Part shown: piece after piece, positions 17,698 through 27,847 of the stretch
Position numbering within the stretch: the first letter of the stretch is position 1
Layout: each line of letters opens with the position of its first letter
Assembly (NCBI GenBank): GCA_903911795.1
Contig: CAIWEX010000802.1
Coordinates: forward strand, 1 to 35,968
Direction: 5' to 3'
DNA from: an uncultured Schlesneria sp.
GTDB taxonomy: Bacteria; Planctomycetota; Planctomycetia; Planctomycetales; Planctomycetaceae
Length of the DNA: 35,968 nucleotides
The notes under the pieces: model-generated
Told to the model about the DNA's origin: nothing
Database searches by the model: none
Seen by the model: the letters and a program-made list of their open reading frames with translations, nothing else
Translations under genes and position numbers: made by a program

Positions 17698-17784
17698 GGC
17701 GAGGCTCCCGCCGAGCCGGGATTGGGTTTAGGTGTCCATTCCAATTCCGGCTCGGCGGGAGCCTCGCCGCCTCGCCCTCCCGTA
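17698..17784. repeat. GC-rich palindromic element (28-bp arms, 15-nt loop, plus outer extension)
   Basis: ggcgaggctcccgccgagccgggattgg (17698..17725) pairs with ccaattccggctcggcgggagcctcgcc (17741..17768), one mismatch. The right side continues gcctcgccctcccgta (17769..17784), complementary to 16027..16042 across the IS4-like element. Confidence 0.93.
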
Positions 17785-18079
17785 ATTTGTCCGTCATTGG
17801 GGCTAAGATCTACCTTTTTCCGTGTGACCGGCAAGCGGCGGCGGGGCGGATTCTGAAGTGAAGCGAATGCCCCGCGAACGAACAGCGTCGTCATTGCAAA
17901 GATACCGGGCCTTCCGCTAAGCCTCCAGACCCGGCCACCCTGCCGCAATCATCCCACGGCCCCTCGCTTTTCTCCGTGCCTTTGCGACTCTGTGAGATCA
18001 TCAGTCCTATCTCGGCACGACGTGAACACCTCGGATACATCGCGTGGTTCTGAAGTCACCGACTGTCGGCTGCGAAGGA

Positions 18080-18610
18080 TTAAGGTCTCACTGGAGCCTT
18101 CCCCATTTCACCCAGCAATTCCATTCCCACAACCGTCAGGACAGCAACAGTCATGACGATGCCGATTCCTGTCTGTATGCCAGACTTGCCCTCCAGCTTC
18201 GTTTCACGAGACAGCGTCAGCCCCTGCCCGATCGCAGCACGGAATCCCATTCCCAACAGCGACGTATAAACGGCAATTATAATCCGCCCGATCGGAAAAC
18301 CGGCCAATAGCGCGCCAGGGATCAATGGCCTGCGCTGAAGAGCAAAAAGTATTCCGAGGCAACTCACGCCACTGACAATCCAGCCTGCATACGTGAAAGC
18401 AACTAACTCTGCCTTCGGGTCCGGCTTTCCTCGACCACGTTTCGACTTCTTCCGCCGTTCGCCAGTGGTAACGGATTCGCCATCATCACTCTCGTCTGAA
18501 TCAGGGAGTGACGACTTCTTGCCGCAGACGCGGCATGACACACGATCCCCTGCGCGATCGTCGGAATACTTTCGTTTCGTACCGCATTCCGGACAGACAA
18601 ACTGGATCAC
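18080..18610 (-). CDS. Small membrane protein with N-terminal zinc-ribbon-like CxxC...CxxC
   Basis: Likely GTG start at 18610: (M)IQFVCPECGTKRKYSDDRAGDRVSCRVCGKKSSLP, followed by a charged linker and hydrophobic segments. The listed ORF extends upstream to 18757 and would overlap the next gene. Confidence 0.7.
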   Translation of the reverse strand: MIQFVCPECGTKRKYSDDRAGDRVSCRVCGKKSSLPDSDESDDGESVTTGERRKKSKRGRGKPDPKAELVAFTYAGWIVSGVSCLGILFALQRRPLIPGALLAGFPIGRIIIAVYTSLLGMGFRAAIGQGLTLSRETKLEGKSGIQTGIGIVMTVAVLTVVGMELLGEMGKAPVRP

Positions 18611-18722
18611 GGAGCATCCCCACCAAGATGATTGTTTCCCGTCTATCGATGGCCGTCTGTTTATCGTTCGATTTGCGGCCCGCCAATAATAAGTGAAACT
18701 ATGATTGATACAGGGAATTATT

Positions 18723-21700
18723 TCAAGCGGGATGAGCGGACCTTGAAGATCCACCAAATATCTTCGAAATATCGAAGAAGACCATGTTAATAGCAGGAAC
18801 CACCACCAGCGTCAGCACCGTTGCGAAAATCAGACCCCACGTCAGCGTGATCGCCAGCGGAATCAGAAACTTTGCCTGGAAGCTGGTTTCGAACATCAGC
18901 GGTGTCATCCCTACGACTGCGGTGATGGTATTTAAAACGATGGCTCGCATCCGCAGCTTGCTACCCGCGACACTCGATTCAAAGTGGCTGGTTCCGCTGC
19001 GAACACGACTGTTGATAAAGTCGACCAAAACCAGTGAGTCGTTGACGACGATTCCATTGAGCGCGACCAGTCCAATGGCACTCATGATCGTCAGGTCGTA
19101 TCCCATAATCCAATGTCCGACGATCGCTCCTTGAACTCCGAATGGGACCGCGATCAGAACGACGATCGGTTGAATATACGAACGGAACAGTGCTGTCAGC
19201 AGGACATAGATGATCGCCAATGAAACGGGGAATGCGATCACCATGCTGTCCATGAATTTTTTGTTTTCCAACGTTTTTCCGCGCATTTCGACCCGGACAT
19301 CGGGATTCGATTTCCGCAGATCGGTGTCGATCCACTGCTGGACGTTGGCTGCGATTTCATTGTCATTGTGCAGATCATCGACATCGGCATAAATCGAGAT
19401 TGCCCGGCGATGCTCACTTCGCTGAATCGAATCGTGGGCGCGATCTTCTGTCAGTTCCGCGACTTCGCGGAGTGGTACCCAGCGATGTCGTCCCGTTGCC
19501 CCTGCGGGCGACGGAATCCACATCGTTTCCAGCATCGAATCGTCCTGACGGTAGATCTTCGGATAGCGGACCATGATCTTGACATCTTCGCGATTGCGCG
19601 AAATCCGGCGGGCTTCGCGTCCGAAGAATGCATTCCGAACTTCCTGGCCAAGAGTGGCAACGGTGATTCCGGTAGGCCGCGCCGTTTCATGCAGTCGTAA
19701 CTGCACTTCACGCAGACGCGCGTTGACGTTGTCGTCGATGTCGAACACGCCGTCATACGTTGCGAGCTTCTCTCGGACCGCTTTTGCGGCTGCAAGGCTA
19801 TCGTCAAATCGGTCGGCCGTTACCTTCAATTCCAACGCGCGACCAGCCGGGCCGCCGTTGAGCGATGACCATGTGACTGCATTAACACCGCTCAGTCGCT
19901 CCGCTTCCTGTCGCAATTCGATCAGAATCGCTTCGCTCGTGCGCGTTCGCTTGTGAGCCTCTTTCAATTCGACGATCAACTGGCCCAGATGTGAACCGAG
20001 ATTTTGTCCGACGGCTCCTTCACCGGCGATATCGACCTGAATTCCGACGTACATCTGGACGTTGACGACTTCCGGAAGACTCACCAGGTGATCGCTTAAT
20101 TGCTTCAGTCGACTCTTGGTCAGCTCCGCTGGGGTTCCAATCGACATTTCCAGCGATCCAACGAGCGTTTCGCTGTCCATCTTCGGAACGGGAACAAACG
20201 GAACAATTCCCCCCTGAACCAGTCCCACTGCGATGGACAACGTTGCCACAGCAGCGGCCAGCGTAACGTATCGCCAGGTCAGCATCAGGCGGATCAATCG
20301 ATCGTACCAGACATCCACTGCGGTACTCAGCACGGCATCCTTAGTAGAAACAACCCGCCCCCAGAGCTGGCGCCATCGCGACAAGGGTGCAACGGCTACG
20401 GACGCTGTTGTTGAATCTGAATCTTTGCTTCGGCGTGCTTTTGTCTTCAGATGGCCCAGGTGAGCGGGCAGGATCACGAGTGCTTCCAGCATGGACATGC
20501 TCATGGCCGCAATGCAGACCATTGGCAGTTCTTTCAAGAAGTCACCGAGTTGGCCTTTAATGAACAACAGGGGAACGAAGGCCCCAATCGTCGTGCCGGT
20601 CATCGTCACAATCGGCCACATCACTTCTTCTGACCCGGTGATGGCTGCTGCTTCGGAGGTGAGACCTTCTTCCATATGCCGACAAACGTTTTCCCCCATC
20701 ACGATCGCTTCGTCGACGTCGATGCTGAGGACGATAATCAAACCCATCAGACTGACGAGGTTCAGCGAGACACCCATCAGGGACATCATCAGAAACGTCC
20801 CGAGAAACGTGACCGGCAACCCCGTCGCGGCCCAGAAGGCAACTCGGTGGTCAAGGAATACGACCAGCGTCAGCAGGATCAGGAACAGCCCCTGAAGTCC
20901 GTTGTCGACCATCAGATCAATACGTCCCTCGACAAACCTCGCCAGATCCGTATGCAATGCGACGTTGAACTTGTGGTCAAACGGCTTCGACGAACTTTGC
21001 TGGTAGTAGTACTCGGGATCAGGATGCCCGATGGCCTTGTTGGCCAGCCGGGATGCGTGAGCCCAGATGATCGCGAAGGGACGCCAGTACCACACATGCA
21101 GACTGGCCGCCTCAAATCCGTGCGGATCGAATGGGAGACCTTTCTTGGCGAGGACGTAGGCCTTCACCAGTTGCGAAATCCGGATCGCATCCTGACCATT
21201 GTTCTGATAGACGACGCAGTTGATCCCCGGTTCACCGTTGAAGTAGCCTTCCTGATCGATGTCCACAAATGCATCTCTGACATCAGCAACGTCGGACAGA
21301 TAGACGGTACGGCCGTCCGGGAAACTGCGGACAATGATCTTGTTCAGATCGACCCCTCGTTGTTCTTCACCGAGAGTTCGAATGGAGAGCGAACTACGGC
21401 TGGCGTCGATCTGCCCCCCCGTCACATCCAGGTTCGCCTGTCGAATGGCAGCAGCGACCTCATCGAACGTGATGTCATATTCCATCAGCTTCGCGGGACG
21501 AATTTCGACGCTGATTTCGTCTTCTTTCGCTCCTGACATCACGACATCACTGACACCAGGCAGCAGCAGCAATTCATCGCGCAGGGCTCGGGCCGCTCGT
21601 TTACGATCGGCATCGCTGCCGGGGCCATAGATCGCAACGCCGATCACGGGAAGCTTCGGTTCGAGCTTTTTGACGGTCGTTTTCTCAGCATCGACCGGCA

Positions 21701-22055
21701 GATCTTCAATCGCGTCGATTTCCGCCTTCACTTCCTGCAGAACGCGATCGACATTCCTAATCCCCGGCAGCAGGCTCAGTCGCGTGGCGCTCATTCCTTC
21801 GATGACGGTGGAGTCGACTTTATCAACTCCTTCCGCATCGCGGACAGCCTCTTCGATCTTGATTGTCAGAACCTTTTCGATCTCCTGTGGTGAAACACCC
21901 GGATAGATCGTCGTGATCAACAATTTTTCAGGCCGAGACTCAGGAAACATTTCGCGAGTCAGCGTCAGGGCGCAAACCATTCCCGCGGCAATGATGACGA
22001 GCATCAGCAGATTGACGAGAACCGGATTTTGAACGCTGAATCGTGGAAGCGACAT
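18723..22055 (-). CDS. RND superfamily efflux permease
   Basis: 1110 aa; 'FSVQNPVLVNLLMLVIIAAGMVCALTLTREMFPE', 'IYPGVSPQEIEKVLTIKIEEAVRDAEGVDKVDST', TM4 region 'LMGLIIVLSIDVDEAIVMGENVCRHMEEG', C-terminal 'GLVALNGIVVNDSLVLVDFIN'. Confidence 0.95.
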   Translation of the reverse strand: MSLPRFSVQNPVLVNLLMLVIIAAGMVCALTLTREMFPESRPEKLLITTIYPGVSPQEIEKVLTIKIEEAVRDAEGVDKVDSTVIEGMSATRLSLLPGIRNVDRVLQEVKAEIDAIEDLPVDAEKTTVKKLEPKLPVIGVAIYGPGSDADRKRAARALRDELLLLPGVSDVVMSGAKEDEISVEIRPAKLMEYDITFDEVAAAIRQANLDVTGGQIDASRSSLSIRTLGEEQRGVDLNKIIVRSFPDGRTVYLSDVADVRDAFVDIDQEGYFNGEPGINCVVYQNNGQDAIRISQLVKAYVLAKKGLPFDPHGFEAASLHVWYWRPFAIIWAHASRLANKAIGHPDPEYYYQQSSSKPFDHKFNVALHTDLARFVEGRIDLMVDNGLQGLFLILLTLVVFLDHRVAFWAATGLPVTFLGTFLMMSLMGVSLNLVSLMGLIIVLSIDVDEAIVMGENVCRHMEEGLTSEAAAITGSEEVMWPIVTMTGTTIGAFVPLLFIKGQLGDFLKELPMVCIAAMSMSMLEALVILPAHLGHLKTKARRSKDSDSTTASVAVAPLSRWRQLWGRVVSTKDAVLSTAVDVWYDRLIRLMLTWRYVTLAAAVATLSIAVGLVQGGIVPFVPVPKMDSETLVGSLEMSIGTPAELTKSRLKQLSDHLVSLPEVVNVQMYVGIQVDIAGEGAVGQNLGSHLGQLIVELKEAHKRTRTSEAILIELRQEAERLSGVNAVTWSSLNGGPAGRALELKVTADRFDDSLAAAKAVREKLATYDGVFDIDDNVNARLREVQLRLHETARPTGITVATLGQEVRNAFFGREARRISRNREDVKIMVRYPKIYRQDDSMLETMWIPSPAGATGRHRWVPLREVAELTEDRAHDSIQRSEHRRAISIYADVDDLHNDNEIAANVQQWIDTDLRKSNPDVRVEMRGKTLENKKFMDSMVIAFPVSLAIIYVLLTALFRSYIQPIVVLIAVPFGVQGAIVGHWIMGYDLTIMSAIGLVALNGIVVNDSLVLVDFINSRVRSGTSHFESSVAGSKLRMRAIVLNTITAVVGMTPLMFETSFQAKFLIPLAITLTWGLIFATVLTLVVVPAINMVFFDISKIFGGSSRSAHPA

Positions 22056-22119
22056 ACTGTGTTACGACCTGACGCCTTTGAAGTACCGAACCCGTGTCCG
22101 TGATTCACAGGGCTGAGAA

Positions 22120-25100
22120 CTACTTCTTCAATGATTCAAGATACGCGAGAATCGCAGCAAGCTGGTCAACATTGAGTTTATCGACCATCCCCAGCGGCAT
22201 GACCGAGATCTCGCGCTTGCCGCGTTCTTCGATCTCGTCCTTTTTCAGGATAGCAGAGATTCCGGCGACGTTGCGAAACTCGACTTCTTCTCCGGATTCG
22301 CGGACGACAAAGCCTTCGTGGATCTTCCCGTCATTGGTGGCGAAGAACTGTGATTCGAATCCTTGAGCAATCTTGGCGCTCGGCTTGACGATCGATTCAA
22401 TCAATTCATGACGTTTGTAACGCTTGGTGATGTCTAACAGCAGCGGCCCCTTGAGAGGTTCCGTCGGCGAGACGGTATGGCAGGCAACGCAACCTTGTCG
22501 ACTGAACAGGCGCTGGCCATATTTTGCGTCCCCCTTCAGGGATTCCGTCAATTGGACAACGTCTTCAAACTTCATCGTGGCGATGAGAGGTCGTTTGGGA
22601 TCGAGCGGAGGTTCCTTGTCCAGTTCCAGCCGCGTGACAGCATATTGAGCCGCACGCTGAACTTCGGGGTTCTTCGATTTGATCTGCTGTTGAATCTGCA
22701 GGATTTGCGATTCCTGTTTGGATCGACCAATTGCTCGCAGCAGACTGATTGCAGCTTCCGGAGTCGACCAGGCGCGTTCGACTACTCGCATGGCAGCATC
22801 GCGAGCGTCCTTGGGAGCGGGTGCCGCTTCTGAGACGAAAACCAGCGTTGCATAGGCGAGTTCTCGCGTTACCGGGTCGGTGGATTCGGCCTGCTTCGAA
22901 AGAGAAGCGACTAGCTTGAACAGCTTTGGTTCGCGAACGAATTCGTTCCATGCCGCGCCGACTTCGCTCTGCTGGTCTTTCTCCGAAACGGCGGCAAAAC
23001 TGCGGAAGACAACGTCGAACAGCGCCGACTGATCGACTCGACGTTGAAGGCCTCGCAATGATTGAACTCGTACGGCCACATCACTGGGATCGATTGTCGC
23101 ACCAACTTCCAGCAAATGGGCAGCTTCCGTCGATAGTTGTGAGGAACCCGTTCCGATCAGATCGATGGCGACAGGGAAGAATGTCCGATCGTCCGCAGCC
23201 AACTTGACAATGCGTTCCTGCATCCTGGCAAGTTCGATCTTGTGTCGCCGCAATTGCGGCAGCAGGTGCTTCACAACCCCTGCGTCTCCCTCGGTCAGTT
23301 CCTGTCGCAGGGCAGCGCCAATCCGTTCCGTCTCTGACCAAGGGACATGCTTGTAATAGGGGCCGGTCGTGTCGGGCCGGGTCCCCCACCAGTCACCCGT
23401 GTAATCAGCTTCACGGAAATGCAGGCGGCAGAGCGCACCGAGGATCAACGAACGCGTCAATACATAGCTGATCACCTGACCTGTCGGTCCGGCAGGCTTT
23501 GGAGTCACCGGGCGTTTCAACCAGTCCAGCAATCCAGTCACAACCGCTGGATCATGCAGCCCTTGCAGTACTCGAATCGCCCCGACTCGTTCCTCCACGG
23601 GACCGGCATCCAAGGCTTCCAGACAGACCTTTCCAGCATTCAATCGTACGAGACTGTCGATCGCGATATGTGAAACCAGTGGATCACGATCGATTGTCAA
23701 CGAAACCAGTTTTGCGGAAGTGGTCTTCCGTTCTTCAGTGACTTTTGATTTTCCATCGGCTGGCCGAGTGAATCGGCCGATTCCACGTGCGGCCTGCAAT
23801 CGCACGCGTGGATTCGGATCTTTCAATGCAGAAACGAACGGTTCCACCGATGTTGCCGCCAACTGGGTCTCCCGGTCGGCAACTGCTCGCAGGATGTGTT
23901 CTCGCAGTGCTGGTTCAGAAGCAAGAGCGAGCAGACTCGCGTGAGATTTCTCGCCACGAAGCTGCTTGAGAGTGAAAATGGCAGCAACCCTCGAAGGCAG
24001 ACCCGCTGTTGACGCAGCAATCTTTTCAAGGCCACTGGCGATTTCAGGGCGATCACCTCGTCGCAGGATTTCACGCTGAGATTCCAATCGAAGCGTGTGA
24101 CTGGTTCCGGCGATTCCCTGGAGAAGTTCCGCATCGGAAGCGGTGTGAATGGGCTTCCTTGCGGTTGTCGTCCCCTTGGCTGGCGGCTTCACCTTCACAA
24201 CATAGCCGACATTGGGATTGCTGAAGTTGAATCCGCCATCCTTCCAACTGCTGATGTACATGTTGCCTGCAGCATCGATTTCCATGTCAGTCGGTCGCGG
24301 TAGTTCGATGAACGACTCTTGCTCAGCAGTAAATCCCGCACCGTTAGTGGTCAGGGGATGGCGATAGATGACACTGCGTCCCCAATCGCAGGTATAGAGC
24401 GAATGAGACAGTTCGTCGGGCAGCGCCGATTCGTCGACGAACAGTGAACCGCAGGGCGAACCACCTCCGTAGTCGGCCAATGGTTGAACGATATCTTCGG
24501 GGAAGTTAATAAACAACCAGGGGTAGCCCATCTGGGCTCCATGCGGCACGTAGCTGAGCCGCACGTTCCAGCCGCCGCCATCGTTCGTGTTGTCTCGAGT
24601 GAACAGATCCATCAGTGGGCTGACGGCGACATCGTAAATGTTGCGTTGTCCCCGTGAAACCAGTTCCAATTCGGAACCGTCAGGCCGGACACGAGCAATC
24701 CCGCCCCCCTTCATCTGGACTTCGCGACCGTCGCTTCCTGTCGCTTTGATAAAGCCATAGTCTCCAACCGCGACATAGATCCAGCCATCAATTCCAATTT
24801 GAATGCCATTTGTGGTGTGATCAGCACCGCGAAAATCGAGGTCAAACCCGATGTTTTTCACGAGGATTTCCGAGCGATCCGAGACACCGTCACCATTATC
24901 GTCGAAGTAGCGTGAGAGATGTGGCGGATGCAGCACGAACAGCGATGTCCCGGCGGTTCCACTGGCAGTCGCGGTGGTCGTGACAACGATCCCTCGGGGG
25001 CTATCGACCTTGGCGAAGTCGACGAATTCGTCCGCCTGACCATCGCCATCCGTGTCCTTGCACCGAACAATGCGGCCACGTCCCGGCTTCTTGTCGAGTG

Positions 25101-26490
25101 ATCCATTTTCATCGATACCGACGTAAACGATTCCATTGACGTCGCTCGCCAGACAAACGGGATAGCTGACATTCGGAGGTGCGGCAAACAGCGTCACTTC
25201 GAATCCGGCAGGGGCTTTGATACCTGCCAGCAACCCCGTTCCTTTGATGTTTCTTGGCTTGATGGAATCCCCTGCGCCGATGAGGCGTTCTTCCATCTTC
25301 GTTCCATGGACTTCAAATTCGAAAAAGCTTCCCCAACGGCCAGCGACCACTCCTGTGATCGAAAGTCGCACGTGCTGCAATTCGGTTTTGATGAACTTCA
25401 GTACCTGAGACTGCTCTTTCAAATCGGTCTTTGTCTGATCAGACAGCATGCGCCAGGTCGTTCCGTCGTTCGAACCTTCCACCTTGTAGCGGTAGTTGGT
25501 GTCGTCCATTTCCCACAGAATCCGGCAACCGGTGACTTCCTGCATCGATCCCAGATCGACTTGCCACGACTGTCCGGCAGAAGCGTCGGGGGAACACCAG
25601 CGAGTCTCTTCATTGCCATCAATCGCGTGTTCGGGCGGGTGTCCATCCTGCGATCCCGAAGCTGTCGCCTTCTTCCCGCGTGCCAGATTGACGGGTACCA
25701 ATTCCTTCTTGGGAACAGCAAATGGCTGCTGATATTCGGGGGTCAACCGATCGACGGACCAGAGCAGTCCGCGCGTGACGAGGTCCAGATAGCGGGGATC
25801 TCCCACGGTTTCATTGTTATGCCCCAGAGTTGTGCTGAAAACGCGTGCCTTACCGTATTGATTGGCCCAGGCAACGACTGCGTCATCCACTTTGTTGCCG
25901 ACATCCTGGCGACCGCGAGCCAGCGGAACGACGGTGTCAAACAGCTTCACATTGTTGTAGAGCTCTTCGTTAATCGTTGTCCAGTTCTCCAATCCCTTTG
26001 CCACAGGATGGGCACGGTCGAGGAACGTGATGTCGATCGGCTTCTGAGGCCCGTGGGATGTCGATTGAATGCCTACGAACTGGAACCAGTCGTCTTTTCC
26101 GGTCCGATAGCAATGCATGGCACAATGCAGATTGACAGCAGCCACACCAGCTTTATGAGCATTCAGGATATTGTCGACGTACGGCAATTCCTTAACGTCG
26201 GCGGAGCATTCGTCGTGAATGACGACGTCAAATCCCTTGGCCCAGTCGGGGTTGTCGTACATGTCGAAGCGAGCTTTGGTGCTTTTGTCGGATGAGTGCA
26301 CCAGTGTCACTTCCACCATGGCTCGAGATTCGATCCCTCGTTTCAGGAGTTCCTTCTGCTTTGCGTAATCATGGCAGCACCCACCGGTAATCAGCAGAGC
26401 CTTGATCGGTTTCGGGCGAGGCGTTTCCTGCGACCAGACAGCGTGACCGGAACAGATCAGAATCAAAACAGTCAGAATGACACGACTCAT
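22120..26490 (-). CDS. Giant multidomain protein: ThuA-like + discoidin (F5/8C) + sorbosone-dehydrogenase-like beta-propeller + HEAT repeats + PVC-type CxxCH cytochrome domain
   Basis: In-frame ATG at 26490 gives signal peptide MSRVILTVLILICSGHAVWS. ThuA-like 'KALLITGGCCHDYAKQKELLKRGIE...'; discoidin-like 'KKATASGSQDGHPPEHAIDGNEETRWCS...'; propeller 'VYVGIDENGSLDKKPGRGRIVRCKDTDGDGQADEF'; HEAT-like 'NPRVRLQAARGIGRF'; heme motif 'CVACH' at 22477..22491. Confidence 0.92.
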   Translation of the reverse strand: MSRVILTVLILICSGHAVWSQETPRPKPIKALLITGGCCHDYAKQKELLKRGIESRAMVEVTLVHSSDKSTKARFDMYDNPDWAKGFDVVIHDECSADVKELPYVDNILNAHKAGVAAVNLHCAMHCYRTGKDDWFQFVGIQSTSHGPQKPIDITFLDRAHPVAKGLENWTTINEELYNNVKLFDTVVPLARGRQDVGNKVDDAVVAWANQYGKARVFSTTLGHNNETVGDPRYLDLVTRGLLWSVDRLTPEYQQPFAVPKKELVPVNLARGKKATASGSQDGHPPEHAIDGNEETRWCSPDASAGQSWQVDLGSMQEVTGCRILWEMDDTNYRYKVEGSNDGTTWRMLSDQTKTDLKEQSQVLKFIKTELQHVRLSITGVVAGRWGSFFEFEVHGTKMEERLIGAGDSIKPRNIKGTGLLAGIKAPAGFEVTLFAAPPNVSYPVCLASDVNGIVYVGIDENGSLDKKPGRGRIVRCKDTDGDGQADEFVDFAKVDSPRGIVVTTTATASGTAGTSLFVLHPPHLSRYFDDNGDGVSDRSEILVKNIGFDLDFRGADHTTNGIQIGIDGWIYVAVGDYGFIKATGSDGREVQMKGGGIARVRPDGSELELVSRGQRNIYDVAVSPLMDLFTRDNTNDGGGWNVRLSYVPHGAQMGYPWLFINFPEDIVQPLADYGGGSPCGSLFVDESALPDELSHSLYTCDWGRSVIYRHPLTTNGAGFTAEQESFIELPRPTDMEIDAAGNMYISSWKDGGFNFSNPNVGYVVKVKPPAKGTTTARKPIHTASDAELLQGIAGTSHTLRLESQREILRRGDRPEIASGLEKIAASTAGLPSRVAAIFTLKQLRGEKSHASLLALASEPALREHILRAVADRETQLAATSVEPFVSALKDPNPRVRLQAARGIGRFTRPADGKSKVTEERKTTSAKLVSLTIDRDPLVSHIAIDSLVRLNAGKVCLEALDAGPVEERVGAIRVLQGLHDPAVVTGLLDWLKRPVTPKPAGPTGQVISYVLTRSLILGALCRLHFREADYTGDWWGTRPDTTGPYYKHVPWSETERIGAALRQELTEGDAGVVKHLLPQLRRHKIELARMQERIVKLAADDRTFFPVAIDLIGTGSSQLSTEAAHLLEVGATIDPSDVAVRVQSLRGLQRRVDQSALFDVVFRSFAAVSEKDQQSEVGAAWNEFVREPKLFKLVASLSKQAESTDPVTRELAYATLVFVSEAAPAPKDARDAAMRVVERAWSTPEAAISLLRAIGRSKQESQILQIQQQIKSKNPEVQRAAQYAVTRLELDKEPPLDPKRPLIATMKFEDVVQLTESLKGDAKYGQRLFSRQGCVACHTVSPTEPLKGPLLLDITKRYKRHELIESIVKPSAKIAQGFESQFFATNDGKIHEGFVVRESGEEVEFRNVAGISAILKKDEIEERGKREISVMPLGMVDKLNVDQLAAILAYLESLKK

Positions 26491-26736
26491 GGACAATCGA
26501 TCCTTGGGACAACTCAAAAACAGAAGGCATTCCAAAAACGTGGAAACCTAGTTGATACAACGGATTTCGCTGCGAATCAACAAGCCCTTTGGAAGATCCT
26601 GGAAGATCAGTCCATTGTGACAGGAAGGGTGTCGACTTGACCTTGCGACCTTGTTTTCGTACTCTTGGCACATCTGATTTTGAGTGATCAAAACTTTTTG
26701 TTGTCCCACACGACTTTCTATTGAGATCCATCAAAA

Positions 26737-27798
26737 ATGTGGTTTCGCCCTAAAAAAAATCGCCGAGCAGGATTCACTTTGATCGAACTGCTTGTTGTGA
26801 TTGCAGTTATCGCCATTTTGATGGCATTGCTCCTTCCCGCAGTCCAGCAGGCGCGCGAGGCGGCTCGTCGCACGCAATGCAAAAACAACCTCAAGCAGCT
26901 CGGACTGGCACTCCATAACTACCACGATGCTTATTCGGTGTTTCCTCCGGCGTATATCGGAAATCCGTATGTCTCCGGAACGAATAATGGGGTGACGTAT
27001 CCCGATGACAATGGAAACGGGGTATCTGGTTTTGCCTGGGGGACGCTGTTGTTGCCCGCCCTCGATCAGTCATCTCTCTACAACCAGTTCGACATCAACC
27101 AGCCTTGCTGGGCTTCTCGAAACGTCCCTTTGGCGAAAACGAAGCTGACTTTGTTTCTGTGCCCTACGGCAACCGGTGGAAGCGACGGATTTCAAGTGGA
27201 GCGTTACAACGGGTCACCCGCTTATGCTCCCAAGAATCCAACTCCCTTCAGTCCTGCGATCACGTTTGCACATTCTCACTACGTTACGAATGCAGGCATT
27301 CACCAGCCGTGGGGACGCGTGACGAACTATGACGATTTCTCGACACCGGAACCGATTCCAGCGAACGGAAATCAGCCAGCGATGATCGACGGGCCGTTCT
27401 ATCGGAATTCCCGGATCTCGTCATCGAGCGTGACAGACGGGTTATCGCAGACGATTTTTCTGGGCGAACACAGTTCGATACTGAGCAACAAGACCTGGGT
27501 GGGTGTCGTTCCATTTGGAGCGACGTGTCCCAAGGGTTCATTCCCCTCGGACTGTAATAGCGCTGGCTGCCTGGTGGGTGCTCACAGTGGTCCTGATACA
27601 CATGACCATCCACAGGTCGTTATTCACGCTCCGAACAACCCGTTTGGACATACCGATGAGATGTACTCCGAGCATGTCGGGGGCGCAAATATTCTGATGG
27701 GAGACGGATCTGTTCGATTTGTATCGCAGTTCATCGACCCGTTTGTCTGGGTCGGACTGTCCACGCGCGGTGGCAGCGAGATCGTCGGAGATTTCTAA
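26737..27798 (+). CDS. DUF1559 domain protein with type IV prepilin-like N-terminus
   Basis: '[63 protein letters not shown]' and C-terminal '[19 protein letters not shown]'. Confidence 0.96.
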   Translation: MWFRPKKNRRAGFTLIELLVVIAVIAILMALLLPAVQQAREAARRTQCKNNLKQLGLALHNYHDAYSVFPPAYIGNPYVSGTNNGVTYPDDNGNGVSGFAWGTLLLPALDQSSLYNQFDINQPCWASRNVPLAKTKLTLFLCPTATGGSDGFQVERYNGSPAYAPKNPTPFSPAITFAHSHYVTNAGIHQPWGRVTNYDDFSTPEPIPANGNQPAMIDGPFYRNSRISSSSVTDGLSQTIFLGEHSSILSNKTWVGVVPFGATCPKGSFPSDCNSAGCLVGAHSGPDTHDHPQVVIHAPNNPFGHTDEMYSEHVGGANILMGDGSVRFVSQFIDPFVWVGLSTRGGSEIVGDF

Positions 27799-27847
27799 AT
27801 TGTCACGGTCACCATCGAATCACCTGTTTCCAGGTTCATCAAAAGTC

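Noticed and set aside
20676-21536. 286-aa + strand ORF rich in D/Q/R
   Set aside because: Antisense to the RND permease; composition reflects reverse-complement codons, not a protein family.
25306-26295. 329-aa + strand ORF
   Set aside because: Antisense to the ThuA/discoidin part of the giant protein, which has clear domain motifs on the - strand.
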